From: Albidovulum sediminis
GTDB taxonomy: Bacteria; Pseudomonadota; Alphaproteobacteria; Rhodobacterales; Rhodobacteraceae
DNA: 64,000 nt
Assembly (NCBI RefSeq): GCF_025380365.1
Contig: NZ_JAOCQF010000001.1
Span: forward strand, 62,001 to 126,000
Direction of reading: 5' to 3'
Below are positions 24,397-34,763 of this stretch, one piece after another. Numbering within the stretch: position 1 is the stretch's first letter; the number at the start of each line of letters is the position of its first letter. The position numbers were made by a program, and so were the translations under genes. Below the pieces are notes generated by a model. That model was not told where the DNA came from. It made no database searches and saw only the letters and a list, made by a program, of their open reading frames with translations.

Positions 24397-26582
24397 CCGT
24401 CTTCTCCCGCCTGTTCCTTTCGCTCGCCCTGGCCGTCATCCTGGCCTTCCCGCTGCGGGCGGAGCCCTTCCTTCCCACCTATCTGAAGGACGTTGCCGCC
24501 GCCGACCTCGTGCCGGGGGCCGAAGGCTACGGCGCCATCCGCGACGACATGCCCGTGGCGCCGATCCTGAAGGGTGGCGAAACCGTCGGCTGGGCCTTCA
24601 TCACCTCCGACTTCGTGTCCACCACCGGCTACTCCGGCAAGCCCATCCATACGCTCGTGGCCGTGGACCCCGACGCAAAGGTGATCGGTGTCCGGCTGGT
24701 CAAGCATTCCGAACCCATCGTCCTCATCGGCATTCCCGACGCGAAGATGAAGGCCCTGGCCGAGGGTTATGCCGGGCTCGACCTCGTGGCCGAGGCGCAG
24801 TCGGGCGGGACGTCGCATGAGCTCGACATCATCTCGGGCGCGACCGTCACCGTGATGGTGATCGACGATTCGATCGTGCGCTCCGGGCTCAAGGTGGCGC
24901 GCGCGCTGGGGCTTGGCGGGCTTGCCCCCGACACGGCCGCCAAGGGGCCGCAGTTCGAGTTGAACCCCGAGGCCACCGCGCCCGGGGACTGGATAACGCT
25001 TGAGGGCGACGGCACGCTGCGCCGGCTTGCGCTGGACGTGGGCCAGGTCAACGCCGCCTTCGCGGCGCTGGGCGATCCGCGCTCGGAAGCGCGCGCGCTG
25101 ACCGAGGCGCCCGAGACGACCTTCATCGAGATGCAGGCCGCCCTCGTCTCGCACCCCGCCATCGCCGCCGCCGTCCTGGGTGAGGCAGAAGCGAGGAACC
25201 TCGGATCATGGCTTGCCGCCGGGGAACACGCCATCGCCATCGTCGGGCGCGGGCTCTACAGCTTCAAGGGATCGGGCTATGTGCGCGGCGGCATCTTCGA
25301 CCGCATCGTGCTGATCCAGGACGATGTCTCGGTGCGCTTCCGCGACCGGATGCACAAGCGCATCGTCGCCCTCGCACCCGCCGACGCGCCTGCCTTCACC
25401 GAGGCCGACCTGTTCAAGATCCCGGCCGACGTCGGCTTCGACCCGGCCAAACCCTTCCGCATCCAGCTTCTGGTCCAGCGCGAGGTCGGGCCGATCGAGA
25501 AGCTCTTCACCACCTTCGATCTCGGCTACCAGTTGCCGCAGAAATACCTGCGCGCGGTCGCCCCCGCCGCCCCGACCGAGGCCGCAGCGGCCGTCGCGGA
25601 GGTGGCATCGCAGGATGAAACCGCGGCGCACCAGGCGCTCTGGAAGCGGATCTGGCTCGACAAGAAGGCCGCGATCGTGGTGACGGCTGCGATGCTCGGC
25701 GTGCTGACGCTCGTCTTCTTCTTCCAGAGCTTCGCGACCCGGAATGCCCGCGCCTTCTTCTGGTTCCGCATGTCCTTCCTGACGGTCACGCTCGTCTTCC
25801 TCGGCTGGTATGCCAATGCGCAACTGTCGGTCGTCAACCTCATGGCGCTGTTCGGGGCGCTGGTGGCGGGCTTCTCATGGCAGGCGTTCCTGCTCGATCC
25901 GCTGACCTTCATCCTGTGGTTCGCGGTCGCGGCGGCGCTGTTGTTCTGGGGACGCGGCGCCTATTGCGGCTGGCTCTGCCCCTTCGGCGCGCTGCAGGAG
26001 ATCACCAACCGCATCGCCCGCGCGCTCCATGTTCCGCAATGGACCCTGCCCTGGGGCCTGCACGAACGGCTCTGGCCGATCAAGTACATGATCTTCCTCG
26101 GACTGTTCGGCGTGTCGCTGATGAGCATCGAACAGGCGGAGCATCTGGCCGAGGTGGAGCCGTTCAAGACCGCGATCGTGCTGAAGTTCGTGCGCGCCTG
26201 GCCCTTCGTCGCCTATGCCGCCGCCCTTCTCATGGCCGGGCTCTTCGTCGAACGCTTCTACTGCCGCTATCTCTGCCCGCTTGGCGCCGCCCTGGCGATC
26301 CCGGCGCGGCTGCGCATGTTCGACTGGCTGAAGCGGTACCGCGAATGCGGCAACCCCTGCCAGACCTGCGCCAACCAGTGCCCCGTTCAGGCGATCCATC
26401 CGACCGGAGAGATCAACCCGAACGAATGCGTCAACTGCCTGCATTGCCAGGTTCTCTACCAATCCAAGACCATCTGCCCGGTTGTCATCAAGAAGATGAA
26501 GCGTCGCGATACCGTGGGCACGGCAGCGCCGCGCGACCTGACCGGGCATCCGAATTCACCCAGATCCCAACCTGCTGAATGA
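24393..26582 (+). CDS. nosR: nitrous oxide reductase regulatory/electron-transfer protein NosR
   Basis: Membrane flavo-iron-sulfur protein needed for nosZ expression and for electron supply to N2O reductase. It has 729 residues. The signal peptide is followed by a periplasmic FMN-binding domain with the covalent attachment motif DIISGATVT, then transmembrane helices. Cys motifs follow at [11 protein letters not shown] and [11 protein letters not shown]. The C-terminal ferredoxin-like part has [13 protein letters not shown] and [11 protein letters not shown]. It is complete and in the standard order before nosZ. GAGG precedes the ATG, which overlaps the upstream small gene. Confidence 0.95.
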   Translation: MTVFSRLFLSLALAVILAFPLRAEPFLPTYLKDVAAADLVPGAEGYGAIRDDMPVAPILKGGETVGWAFITSDFVSTTGYSGKPIHTLVAVDPDAKVIGVRLVKHSEPIVLIGIPDAKMKALAEGYAGLDLVAEAQSGGTSHELDIISGATVTVMVIDDSIVRSGLKVARALGLGGLAPDTAAKGPQFELNPEATAPGDWITLEGDGTLRRLALDVGQVNAAFAALGDPRSEARALTEAPETTFIEMQAALVSHPAIAAAVLGEAEARNLGSWLAAGEHAIAIVGRGLYSFKGSGYVRGGIFDRIVLIQDDVSVRFRDRMHKRIVALAPADAPAFTEADLFKIPADVGFDPAKPFRIQLLVQREVGPIEKLFTTFDLGYQLPQKYLRAVAPAAPTEAAAAVAEVASQDETAAHQALWKRIWLDKKAAIVVTAAMLGVLTLVFFFQSFATRNARAFFWFRMSFLTVTLVFLGWYANAQLSVVNLMALFGALVAGFSWQAFLLDPLTFILWFAVAAALLFWGRGAYCGWLCPFGALQEITNRIARALHVPQWTLPWGLHERLWPIKYMIFLGLFGVSLMSIEQAEHLAEVEPFKTAIVLKFVRAWPFVAYAAALLMAGLFVERFYCRYLCPLGAALAIPARLRMFDWLKRYRECGNPCQTCANQCPVQAIHPTGEINPNECVNCLHCQVLYQSKTICPVVIKKMKRRDTVGTAAPRDLTGHPNSPRSQPAE

Positions 26583-26593
26583 AAGGACAGGCC

Positions 26594-28516
26594 ATGTCTG
26601 ACAGACTGAAACCAGGAATTACGAGGCGCGGAATGCTCGGCGCGACCGCCGGGGGGGCTGCCCTTGCCGGCGCACTCGGAGGACGGGCCGTCCTGACCGG
26701 GGGCGCGGTCGGTGCCGCGACGCTTGCAGGCGCGACGGCATCCCGCGCGTCCGAGGCCGTGACGGTAGCGCCCGGCCAGCTTGACGAGTACTACGGCTTC
26801 TGGTCCTCGGGCCAGACCGGCGAAATGCGCATCCTTGGCATCCCCTCGATGCGCGAGCTTATGCGGGTGCCCGTCTTCAACATCTGCTCGGCCACCGGCT
26901 GGGGGATCACCAACGAATCGAAGAAGATCCTGACCGAAGGTTTGACCGAGAAGACGAAGAAGTACCTTGCCGCGAACGGGCTCGAATTCCCGAGGAACGG
27001 CGACCTGCACCACGTCCACATGTCCTTCACCGAGGGCAAGTATGACGGCCGCTTCCTCTTCATGAACGACAAGGCCAACACCCGCGTCGCCCGCGTGCGC
27101 TGCGACGTGATGAAGACCGACAAGATCATCGAGATCCCGAACGCCAAGGGCATCCACGGCCTGCGCCCGCAGAAATGGCCGCGCACCAACTACGTCTTCG
27201 CCAACGGCGAGGATGAGGTGCCGATGGTCAACGACGGCAAGGTGCTCGACGATCCGTCGCAATACGTGAACTTCTACACCGCGATCAACGCCGACGACAT
27301 GACCATCGCCTGGCAGGTGATGGTGTCGGGCAACCTCGACAACACCGACGCGGACTACGATGGCAAGTACGCCTTCTCGACCTCCTACAACTCCGAAATG
27401 GGTATGACGCTGGCCGACATGACGGCCTCGGACATGGACCATGTCGTGGTCTACAACATCGCCGAGATCGAGAAGGGCATCGCCGAAGGCGACTTCACCG
27501 AACTGAACGGCGTCAAGGTGATCGACGGCCGCAAGGGGGCGGAAAAGAACTACGTCCGCTACATCCCGATCCCGAACAACCCGCACGGCTGCAACATGGC
27601 GCCCGACAAGATCCACCTGTGCATCGGGGGCAAGCTGTCGCCCACCGTCTCGGTGATCGACGTGCGCAAGCTCGACGACGTGTTCTACAATGGCGCCGAT
27701 CCGCGCTCGGCGGTGGTCGCTGAGCCGGAACTGGGCCTCGGGCCCCTTCACACCGCCTTCGACGGGCAGGGGCGTGCCTACACCACCCTCTTCCTCGACA
27801 GCCAGGTGGTGCAGTGGGACATCGAGAAAGCGGTGAAGGGCGAGGACCCGATCATCTCCAAGACCGACGTCCACTACCAGCCCGGCCACAACTCCACGGC
27901 CGAGGGCGAGACGCTCGATGCATCGGCGAAGTTCTACATCTCGATGAACAAGTTCTCGAAGGACCGGTTCCTGAACGTCGGCCCCTTGAAGCCCGAGAAC
28001 GAGCAGGTCTTCGTGATCGAGGGCGACAAGCTGACGCTGGTGCATGATGGCCCGACCTTCGCCGAACCGCACGATTCGATCGTCGTCCACGCCTCGAAGG
28101 TGAACCCGCTCAGCGTGTGGAACCGGCAGGACCCGATGTGGGCCGAGACCCGCAAGCAGGCCGAGGCGGACGGCGTCGATCTGGACGGCTGGCAGGACAC
28201 GGTGATCCGCGATGGCAACAAGGTGCGCGTCTACATGTCGAGCCAGGCGCCGCAGTTCGCGATCGAGACCTTCACCGTGAACGAAGGCGACGAGGTGACG
28301 GTGACGGTCACCAACCTCGACGATATTGACGACCTGACCCACGGCTTCACCATGGGCAACCATGGGGTCGCGATGGAGATCGGGCCGCAAGCCACGAGTT
28401 CCGTCACTTTCATCGCCGGACAACCGGGTGTCTACTGGTACTACTGCCAGTGGTTCTGCCACGCGCTCCACATGGAGATGCGCGGCCGCATGTTCGTCGA
28501 ACCGAAAGGTGCCTGA
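26594..28516 (+). CDS. nosZ: nitrous oxide reductase, clade I (Tat-exported)
   Basis: Periplasmic multicopper enzyme reducing N2O to N2, 640 residues. The N-terminus has a Tat signal ([18 protein letters not shown]), marking clade I. The beta-propeller holding the CuZ cluster carries the expected His residues ([35 protein letters not shown]). The C-terminal cupredoxin has the CuA set: Cys618, Trp620, Cys622, His626 and Met629 in [12 protein letters not shown], the same numbers as Pseudomonas stutzeri NosZ. An AAAGGA site supports ATG 26594; an ATG at 26579 in frame is less likely. Expression presumably follows the FNR-type box at 23839. Confidence 0.97.
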   Translation: MSDRLKPGITRRGMLGATAGGAALAGALGGRAVLTGGAVGAATLAGATASRASEAVTVAPGQLDEYYGFWSSGQTGEMRILGIPSMRELMRVPVFNICSATGWGITNESKKILTEGLTEKTKKYLAANGLEFPRNGDLHHVHMSFTEGKYDGRFLFMNDKANTRVARVRCDVMKTDKIIEIPNAKGIHGLRPQKWPRTNYVFANGEDEVPMVNDGKVLDDPSQYVNFYTAINADDMTIAWQVMVSGNLDNTDADYDGKYAFSTSYNSEMGMTLADMTASDMDHVVVYNIAEIEKGIAEGDFTELNGVKVIDGRKGAEKNYVRYIPIPNNPHGCNMAPDKIHLCIGGKLSPTVSVIDVRKLDDVFYNGADPRSAVVAEPELGLGPLHTAFDGQGRAYTTLFLDSQVVQWDIEKAVKGEDPIISKTDVHYQPGHNSTAEGETLDASAKFYISMNKFSKDRFLNVGPLKPENEQVFVIEGDKLTLVHDGPTFAEPHDSIVVHASKVNPLSVWNRQDPMWAETRKQAEADGVDLDGWQDTVIRDGNKVRVYMSSQAPQFAIETFTVNEGDEVTVTVTNLDDIDDLTHGFTMGNHGVAMEIGPQATSSVTFIAGQPGVYWYYCQWFCHALHMEMRGRMFVEPKGA

Positions 28517-28519
28517 GCC

Positions 28520-29851
28520 ATGATCCCGCGTCTGGCCCTGATCCTTGCCCTGCTCCTCCCGCTGCCCCTCGGGGCGGCGGAGGTGACGGTTGAGCCGGGG
28601 CCCGGCGCGCTGCAACGGGCCATCGCCGGGGCTCTCCCCGGCGATGTGCTGATCCTCTCCCCCGGCCTCCATCCGGGCGCGATCACCATCGACCGCAGCC
28701 TAACCCTGACCGGCACGGGCGAGGCGGTCATCGACGGCGGGGGGCTTGGCACCGTCGTCACCATCGCCGCGCCGGACGTCACGGTGCGGGGGCTGACGGT
28801 CACCGGCTCCGGCCATGACGGCACGATGCTCGACGCCGGCATCAAGATCCTGAAGGGCGCGGACCGCGCGCGGATCGAGGCGAACCGCCTGCTGGGCAAC
28901 CTGCACGGGATCGACGTGCACGGCGGGCGTGACGCGCGGGTGACCGGGAATGCCATCGAAGGCACGCAAGGCCCGAAGATGAACGAACGCGGCAACGGCA
29001 TCTACGTCTGGAACAGCCCCGGCGCGGTGATCGAGGGCAACAGCGTGCGCTGGGGTCGCGACGGCGTCTTCGCCAACGCTTCGCGCGAGAACGTGTTCCG
29101 CAACAACACTTTCCGCGACCTGCGCTTTGCCGTTCACTACATGTACACCAACGACTCCGAGGTCTCGGGCAACGTCTCGATCGGCAACCACCTCGGCTTC
29201 GCGATCATGTTCTCGAACCGCGTCGTGGTGAAGGACAACCTCAGCCTCGGCGACCGCTCGAACGGGGTGATGCTGAACTACGCCAACAACGGCGACGTTT
29301 CGGGCAACCTTGTCCGCGGCGGGGCCGAGAAGTGCCTGTTCATCTACAACGCCCACAAGAACCTGATCTACGACAACCGTTTCCAGGACTGCGGCACCGG
29401 CATCCACTTCACCGCCGGGTCGGAGCGCAACGTGCTGACCGGAAACGCCTTTCTGGGCAACCAGGAGCAGGTGAAATATGTCGGCACCCGGCAAGTGGAG
29501 TGGAGCTTCGAAGATCGCGGCAACTTCTGGTCCGACCATCCCGCCTTCGACCTGAACGGCGACGGCATCGCCGACGGCGCTTTCCGCCCCAACGACCTGA
29601 TGGACCATATCCTGTGGTCCCAGCCCGCCGCCCGGCTCCTGACCGGGTCGCCCGCGGTCCAGCTGATCCGCTGGTCGCAATCCTCCTTCCCCGCGATGCT
29701 GCCGGGGGGTGTCACCGACAGTCACCCCCTGATGCAACCGCTGACCATTCCCGTTCCCGACGACCTTGCCGCGGATGAAGCCGCGGTGGCAGGGCGTTGG
29801 GCGAAAGGCACAGACGATGACTTCGACCTTGACGATCTCGGGTCTCACTAA
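28520..29851 (+). CDS. nosD: NosD, periplasmic copper-site maturation protein
   Basis: Periplasmic right-handed beta-helix protein needed to build the CuZ centre of NosZ. It has 443 residues with a Sec signal peptide (MIPRLALILALLLPLPLGAA). Successive parallel-beta-helix (CASH/NosD) rungs run through residues 30-350, such as VRGLTVTGSGHDG, GIDVHGGRDARVTGN, GVMLNYANNGDVSGN and NLIYDNRFQDCGTGIHF. It starts 3 bp after nosZ and its end overlaps nosF by 35 bp. It delivers with the NosFY ABC complex. Confidence 0.94.
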   Translation: MIPRLALILALLLPLPLGAAEVTVEPGPGALQRAIAGALPGDVLILSPGLHPGAITIDRSLTLTGTGEAVIDGGGLGTVVTIAAPDVTVRGLTVTGSGHDGTMLDAGIKILKGADRARIEANRLLGNLHGIDVHGGRDARVTGNAIEGTQGPKMNERGNGIYVWNSPGAVIEGNSVRWGRDGVFANASRENVFRNNTFRDLRFAVHYMYTNDSEVSGNVSIGNHLGFAIMFSNRVVVKDNLSLGDRSNGVMLNYANNGDVSGNLVRGGAEKCLFIYNAHKNLIYDNRFQDCGTGIHFTAGSERNVLTGNAFLGNQEQVKYVGTRQVEWSFEDRGNFWSDHPAFDLNGDGIADGAFRPNDLMDHILWSQPAARLLTGSPAVQLIRWSQSSFPAMLPGGVTDSHPLMQPLTIPVPDDLAADEAAVAGRWAKGTDDDFDLDDLGSH

Positions 29852-30713
29852 ACGGTTCGAGGGGGTTACGGCCCTTGCGGACGTCAGCCTGACCGTCGCC
29901 CCCGGAGAGCGGGTGGCGCTTCTCGGCCACAACGGCGCGGGCAAGTCGACGATGATGAAGATCATCCTCGGCCTCATTCCCGCGACCGAGGGCCGGGTCG
30001 AGGTCTGCGGCGCGGCCCCCGGCTCGCCCGAGGCGCGGCGGCAGGTGGCCTACCTGCCGGAGAACGCCGCCTTCCACCCCGCTCTGACCGGCGAGGAGCA
30101 ACTGCGCCACTACCTGCGCCTGAGGGGCGAGGACCCCGCCGGGGCATCCGCGCTGCTGGAGCGTGTGGGTCTTGGCGGCGCGGCCCGGCGCCGGATTGGC
30201 ACCTATTCCAAGGGGATGCGGCAGCGCGTCGGCCTTGCCCAGGCGCTGATCGGGCATCCGCGGCTTCTGGTCCTGGACGAGCCGACCAGCGGGCTTGACC
30301 CGGTGTCGCGGCGCGACTTCTACGCGCTTCTCGATGCGCTCGCCGCCGAGGGGGCGGCGATCCTGCTGTCGAGCCATGCCCTGACCGAGGTCGAGGCGCG
30401 GACCGACCGCATCCTGATCCTCTCGGGCGGGCGGCTGGTCGCCGAAGGAAGCCTGACCGACCTGCGCCGCAGCGCCGCCCTGCCGGTGGCGATGCATGTC
30501 ACCGCCCGCAACGGCCACGCGGTGCAGATCGCGGCCGCCCTGCCTGGTGCAATCGCGGCCGGCGGACTTGTCCACCTGACCTGCGCGCAGTCCGAAAAGC
30601 TCGACGTGCTTGGCCGCATCGCCGGGCTTGGCGACAAGGTCGCCGACCTCGAGGTGCTGCCGCCAAGCCTTGAGGACATCTATAGCCATTACAGCCGGAG
30701 GGACGGGCAATGA
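29817..30713 (+). CDS. nosF: NosF, ABC ATPase for NosZ maturation
   Basis: ATP-binding subunit of the NosDFY complex, 298 residues. Walker A GHNGAGKST, Walker B LLVLDEPTSGLD and switch His in LLSSHALTEVE are intact. The signature loop reads YSKGMRQRVGLAQAL in place of canonical LSGGQ, as is common in this subfamily. ATG 29817 lies within the 3' end of nosD, and the stop overlaps nosY by 4 bp. A longer frame from 29766 would only extend into nosD. Confidence 0.94.
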   Translation: MTSTLTISGLTKRFEGVTALADVSLTVAPGERVALLGHNGAGKSTMMKIILGLIPATEGRVEVCGAAPGSPEARRQVAYLPENAAFHPALTGEEQLRHYLRLRGEDPAGASALLERVGLGGAARRRIGTYSKGMRQRVGLAQALIGHPRLLVLDEPTSGLDPVSRRDFYALLDALAAEGAAILLSSHALTEVEARTDRILILSGGRLVAEGSLTDLRRSAALPVAMHVTARNGHAVQIAAALPGAIAAGGLVHLTCAQSEKLDVLGRIAGLGDKVADLEVLPPSLEDIYSHYSRRDGQ

Positions 30714-31531
30714 GCCGCATCCTTGCCACTGCCGCCAGCGAATTCCGCATCGCGCTGCGCAACCGCTGGGTGGCGATCGCCCTTGTCCTGATGGCGGTGT
30801 TCTCGCTCGTCCTGTCCTTTGCGGGCTCCGCGCCCTCGGGCGGACTTGGTGCCGACCGGCTGTCGGTCACCGTCGCCTCGCTCACCTCGCTGGCCGTCTA
30901 CCTGGTGCCGCTCCTCGCGCTGCTGATGAGCTTCGATGCCGTCGCGGGCGAGGTGGAGCGCGGCACGCTGCCGCTTCTGCTGACCTATCCGGTGTCGCGG
31001 GCCGAGGTTCTGCTGGGCAAGCTGGCCGCGCATCTGGGCATCCTCGCGCTGGCCATGACGCTCGGCTACGGGCTGGCGGCGGGGGTGACCTTCGCCTTCG
31101 ACGCCCGCTCTGTCGAGGGGCTGCCCGCGCTCTGGCGGCTCGGCTGGTCGTCGGTCGCGCTCGGTGCCACCTTCCTCGGCGCGGGCTATGCGGTCTCCGC
31201 GATCGCGCGTCGGCCCTCGGGCGCGGCGGGGCTGGCGATCGGGCTCTGGCTCGGCCTCGTCGTCCTTTACGACCTTGCCCTTCTGGCCGCGGTCGTGGCC
31301 GACAACGGCGGCTGGTTCACGACCGAGGCCTTCCCCTTCGCGCTCCTCGCCAACCCCGCCGATGCGTTCCGGCTTTTCAACCTCGCCGCCTCGGGGGCGA
31401 GCGGGGTGTCAGGCGGGGTCGGCGGTGCCGCCTCGGTGATCCCGGTCTGGCAGTCGCTGGTCCCCGTCCTCCTCTGGCCCGCCGCGGCCATGTCCCTTGC
31501 CATTCTCGCCTTCCGGAGGGTTACGCCATGA
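30710..31531 (+). CDS. nosY: NosY, ABC permease for NosZ maturation
   Basis: Inner-membrane permease of the NosDFY complex, 273 residues with about six spans. The family start RILATAASEFRIALRNRWVA and the VAGEVERGTLPLLLTYPVSR coupling region are present. It overlaps nosF before it and nosL after it by 4 bp each, giving strict coupling. Confidence 0.93.
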   Translation: MSRILATAASEFRIALRNRWVAIALVLMAVFSLVLSFAGSAPSGGLGADRLSVTVASLTSLAVYLVPLLALLMSFDAVAGEVERGTLPLLLTYPVSRAEVLLGKLAAHLGILALAMTLGYGLAAGVTFAFDARSVEGLPALWRLGWSSVALGATFLGAGYAVSAIARRPSGAAGLAIGLWLGLVVLYDLALLAAVVADNGGWFTTEAFPFALLANPADAFRLFNLAASGASGVSGGVGGAASVIPVWQSLVPVLLWPAAAMSLAILAFRRVTP

Positions 31532-32085
31532 AACGCGCCCTGATCCTTGCCCTGCTTCTGGCTGCCTGCCGGGAGGAAGTCGCACAGGCGACCGACCCCA
31601 TGCCGCTGACGGCAGAGGCAGTGGGTTATTTCTGCCAGATGAACCTCTTGGAGCACGAGGGGCCGAAGGCGCAGGTGCATCTGGACGGGCTTCCGGGCGC
31701 CCCGCTCTTCTTCAGCCAGGTGCGCGACGCGGTCGCCTATGCCCGCCTGCCCGAACAGAGCCACCCGATCCTGAAGATCTGGGTGAACGACATGGGTGCG
31801 CCGGGCGCGACCTGGGCCGCCCCCGGAACCGACAACTGGATCGCGGCAGAGGCTGCGCATTTCGTCGTGGGTTCCGCCATCGCCGGCGGCATGGGCGCGC
31901 CGGAACTCGTGCCCTTCGCGCGGGCGGAGGACGCTGCGGCCTTCGTGCGTGACAACGGCGGCGTGGTCATGGACCTTGCCGCGATCCCGGACGATCAGGT
32001 GATCGCGCCGGTTGCGGAAGACGCGGGCGAGGACGCCGATTTCGCGCGCCGGCTCCAGGCGCTGTCGCAGAAGGCCGGAGGGTAA
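31528..32085 (+). CDS. nosL: NosL, copper-chaperone lipoprotein
   Basis: Lipoprotein of 185 residues that delivers Cu(I) to NosZ through the NosDFY complex. The lipobox LLAAC puts the lipidated Cys at position 14. YFCQMNLLEHEG is the conserved family copper-site region, followed by KAQVHLDG and FFSQVRDAVAY. The C-terminal tail is acidic. ATG 31528 follows GGAGG at suitable spacing and overlaps the nosY stop; the long upstream frame is a shadow of nosY. Confidence 0.93.
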   Translation: MKRALILALLLAACREEVAQATDPMPLTAEAVGYFCQMNLLEHEGPKAQVHLDGLPGAPLFFSQVRDAVAYARLPEQSHPILKIWVNDMGAPGATWAAPGTDNWIAAEAAHFVVGSAIAGGMGAPELVPFARAEDAAAFVRDNGGVVMDLAAIPDDQVIAPVAEDAGEDADFARRLQALSQKAGG

Positions 32086-32086
32086 G

Positions 32087-32995
32087 ATGCTGAACCGTCG
32101 CCGTTTCCTGTCGATCGCCGCCGCGGCCAGCCTCGCGCCGGGTCTGGCCCGCGCCGCCCCTCTCCATGTCGAGACCGGCGTAGCCATGGGCGCGCGCGTC
32201 ACCCTGCGGCTGGCGCATCCCGACGCGCCCGCCCTTGCCGCTGCCGCGATGGAGGAGATCCGCCGGCTGGAACGGATCTTCAGCCTTTACCTGCCCGGTT
32301 CGGCGCTCGTCCGGCTGAACGAGACCGGCCGGGCCGAGGCGCCCGCCTTCGAGCTTCTGGACTGCCTGACGGTCGCCGGGGCGGTCCACGGGGCTAGCGG
32401 CGGGCGCTTCGATCCGACCGTGCAGACCCTTTGGCAGGCCGAGGCGCGCGCGCGGGAACGGGGCGCGGCACTGACCCCCGCCGAACGGCAGGACGCGCTG
32501 GCGCGGACGGGATGGGCGGGCGTGACCCTCGATGCCGGCGCGATCACCCTGCGCCCCGGCGTGGCGCTGACGCTCAACGGCATCGCGCAGGGCTATGTCG
32601 CCGACCGCGTGGCCGCTTTCCTCGCCGCGCGGGGCCTTGAGGAGGCGCTGATCGACACTGGCGAGATGGTGGCGCTGGCGGGCGGTCCGGACCCTGACGG
32701 CTGGCCGGTCCGGCTGTCCGAGGGAGGTACCGTCGCGCTCCGTCGCCGCGCGCTTGCCACCTCGGCCCCGCTCGGGATGACCTTCGGCGGCGATGGCCGG
32801 ACCAGCCACATCCTCGACCCGATCGGGGGAGGGCCGGTACAGCCGCTCTGGCGGGCCGTCAGCATCTCTGCCACGCGCGCCGCGGTGGCCGACGCGCTGT
32901 CGACCGCGGCTTGCCTCATGCCGGATGCCGATGCCGTGGCGCGTCTTTGCCGAAGGTTCCCCGGTGCGCACGTCGAGGCGGCCGTGCCTGCCTGA
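32087..32995 (+). CDS. nosX: NosX, FAD:protein FMN transferase (ApbE family)
   Basis: Periplasmic flavin transferase that attaches FMN to Thr of NosR. It has 302 residues. A Tat-like signal (MLNRRRFLSIAAAASLAPGL) precedes the ApbE domain, recognisable by MGARVTLRL, SGGRFDPTVQTLW, LTLNGIAQGYVADRV, LIDTGEMVALAG and the C-terminal TSHILDPIGG and ADALSTAACLM. It starts 1 bp after the nosL stop, with GGAGGG as ribosome site. It is the last gene of the nos operon. Confidence 0.93.
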   Translation: MLNRRRFLSIAAAASLAPGLARAAPLHVETGVAMGARVTLRLAHPDAPALAAAAMEEIRRLERIFSLYLPGSALVRLNETGRAEAPAFELLDCLTVAGAVHGASGGRFDPTVQTLWQAEARARERGAALTPAERQDALARTGWAGVTLDAGAITLRPGVALTLNGIAQGYVADRVAAFLAARGLEEALIDTGEMVALAGGPDPDGWPVRLSEGGTVALRRRALATSAPLGMTFGGDGRTSHILDPIGGGPVQPLWRAVSISATRAAVADALSTAACLMPDADAVARLCRRFPGAHVEAAVPA

Positions 32996-33061
32996 CCTGC
33001 TGGCGAGGCGAGGGCAGCGCGCCGGCGCCGGGGTGAGGATGCCGTTCGACCCGCGGTCGTG

Positions 33062-33232
33062 CTAACCGGCCGAGAAGAGGAAATCGTTCGGGCCAAGCCG
33101 TTGTGCCAGCCGGTAGCCATGCCGCGCAAGGATGGCCGCCGCCGGATCGTACTCCTGCTTCTGGGCGCGCAACTCGATCCAGATCACCGGCCGCACCTCG
33201 GTCATGAGCCGGCCGGCGCCCGCAACTGTCAG
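33062..33232 (-). pseudogene. 3' remnant of an FkbM-type methyltransferase
   Basis: An open stretch of 56 codons follows the stop of the GSCFA gene in the same frame and ends at 33062. Its reading VRPVIWIELRAQ, then AAAILARHGYRLAQRLGPND, resembles the C-terminus of FkbM-family SAM methyltransferases found in polysaccharide loci. The N-terminal SAM domain is absent. It may be a deletion remnant, or a short ORF from ATG 33205. The family call rests on pattern only. Confidence 0.4.
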
Positions 33233-34588
33233 CTAGACCCAGCTGATCCTGCCCCGGAATTCCGAACGCTTCGGAAAGCGCTGAGCATGGAGATCAAGCA
33301 GTCGTGCCGCATCTTCCCGGCGTCTTAACGGGCGGCAGAGCGAGATCAGCCTTTCCAGCGCGACTGGCCGCGCCGGATCGACCTTGACCGCGGTTGCCAG
33401 CCTGTCCCAGGCATCCGCGTCGCGCCCGAGTTGGCGCAAAGACGCCGCCTCAAGCATCAGCAGCTCGCCGTCGCCATCGGCGATGGCGCGATTTACCTCA
33501 ATCAATTCGGTAAGCTGTTGATGCTCTTCAAGCTTGGAAAGCATCCGTGCGGTCGATAGCAGGGCCTCTGACGTCAACGTTGGCAACTCCCCTGACTCGC
33601 TTTCCGGATCCGACTCGACATAGTTCAGCAGGACGTCCGACATGATCCGGTTGACGACATCCGGCGAGACGTGTCGGTAGTCGCCACGTGACCAGGCGAT
33701 GGTGGGGTTCGAAAGCGTCACGAACTCGAAGGACGGGAAGTAATCGACGCCGGGCTTGCCACGCACGAATTCGTCGAGCGCCGCACGCTGCACAGACTTG
33801 GAATAGGCGTTGGCGACCAGGACATCCATGTTGCGGAATGTCGCCAGCAACGGAACGGGTGAAACGGTCACCAGCATCTTCAAAGGCTTTGTGCGGTGCC
33901 GTATGAGAAGGGCGTAGAACTCCTCCAGCCCCTGCAGGACGTCCGCATAACTCAGTACGCGGAACTCGAACCGCTCCGGCGCGTTCTTGACCAGACGCAC
34001 AGGCGGCGCGACGTTCAGGTAAAGGCCAAGCTCACGGTCATACCACGTCTCGACGTAGCCCAGAGTCAGGATAACCACATCGGCAGTCGCGACCTGGGCG
34101 ATAGTGTCGAGATAGCGGTGACGGAAGGCCAGGATATCCTCGATCGGATGTTCCAGCTTTGCCAGGCCCAGTTGGCAGTCGCTGTAGCTCTGGCGCCCGG
34201 TCTCGTAAAACAACCGCGCGCCGGGGAAGCTGTCACGCTCCAGCGCCCAGCGAACTTCGTTGATGACGGAATGGATCGAGTACTTGTTGAAGAAGTTTGC
34301 AGCGTCGCCAAGGCTCTCACCGATCGCACCCAGATCAAAATTCCGGCTGAGCACGACCTTTCCTGCCGTCGCAAGCGCGCGTTCCACGTTGCGCGCGAAA
34401 CACGACCCGATGGCGAAAATCGTATCGCTGGGGCCGATCTTGAAGGTAGGGGTGCAATGCGGTGCGGCAAGTGGATACAGGCGGTCACCATCGCGATCGG
34501 GTGAAGGGTAGCGGCGCAAGTCGTTGTCCGAAGCGCGCGCAAGGGCGTCGGCGGCACTTGTTACTTCGATCGGCCGGTCGCTTGCCAT
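33233..34588 (-). CDS. GSCFA-domain protein (surface polysaccharide associated)
   Basis: 451 residues. The defining motif GSCFARNVERAL is at about residues 61-72. The SGNH-hydrolase-like core follows (VVILTLGYVETW, MLVTVSPVPLLATF, YFPSFEFVT, YRHVSPDVVNRIM with the catalytic-type His). A C-terminal helical region of about 110 residues has TPR-like spacing (LMLEAASLRQLGRDADAWDRL). GSCFA proteins are frequent in capsule and polysaccharide loci; a carbohydrate-esterase role is presumed, not shown. No signal peptide. It is divergent from a GT61 gene and followed by a methyltransferase remnant, so the block looks acquired. GC content is visibly lower than in flanking genes. Confidence 0.82.
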   Translation of the reverse strand: MASDRPIEVTSAADALARASDNDLRRYPSPDRDGDRLYPLAAPHCTPTFKIGPSDTIFAIGSCFARNVERALATAGKVVLSRNFDLGAIGESLGDAANFFNKYSIHSVINEVRWALERDSFPGARLFYETGRQSYSDCQLGLAKLEHPIEDILAFRHRYLDTIAQVATADVVILTLGYVETWYDRELGLYLNVAPPVRLVKNAPERFEFRVLSYADVLQGLEEFYALLIRHRTKPLKMLVTVSPVPLLATFRNMDVLVANAYSKSVQRAALDEFVRGKPGVDYFPSFEFVTLSNPTIAWSRGDYRHVSPDVVNRIMSDVLLNYVESDPESESGELPTLTSEALLSTARMLSKLEEHQQLTELIEVNRAIADGDGELLMLEAASLRQLGRDADAWDRLATAVKVDPARPVALERLISLCRPLRRREDAARLLDLHAQRFPKRSEFRGRISWV

Positions 34589-34763
34589 GATTGCGTTTCT
34601 GCCTCCCTTGTTCCGGCTCGGACCATAGGTGAGCCGCCCTGCAACTTCAACCGGCGCGCGATACTACCGTGGGATGAATCCCCGCGCACGCTCAAGGTGT
34701 GTGGACATTGCATGCGTCGCGCGACAGTATCCGCCGCAAATCCGCAAACAAAGGTAAATACCG

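Noticed and set aside
33000-33060. GC-rich dyads after nosX as a terminator
   Set aside because: Stems are short and imperfect with no U-run; a terminator is not supported.
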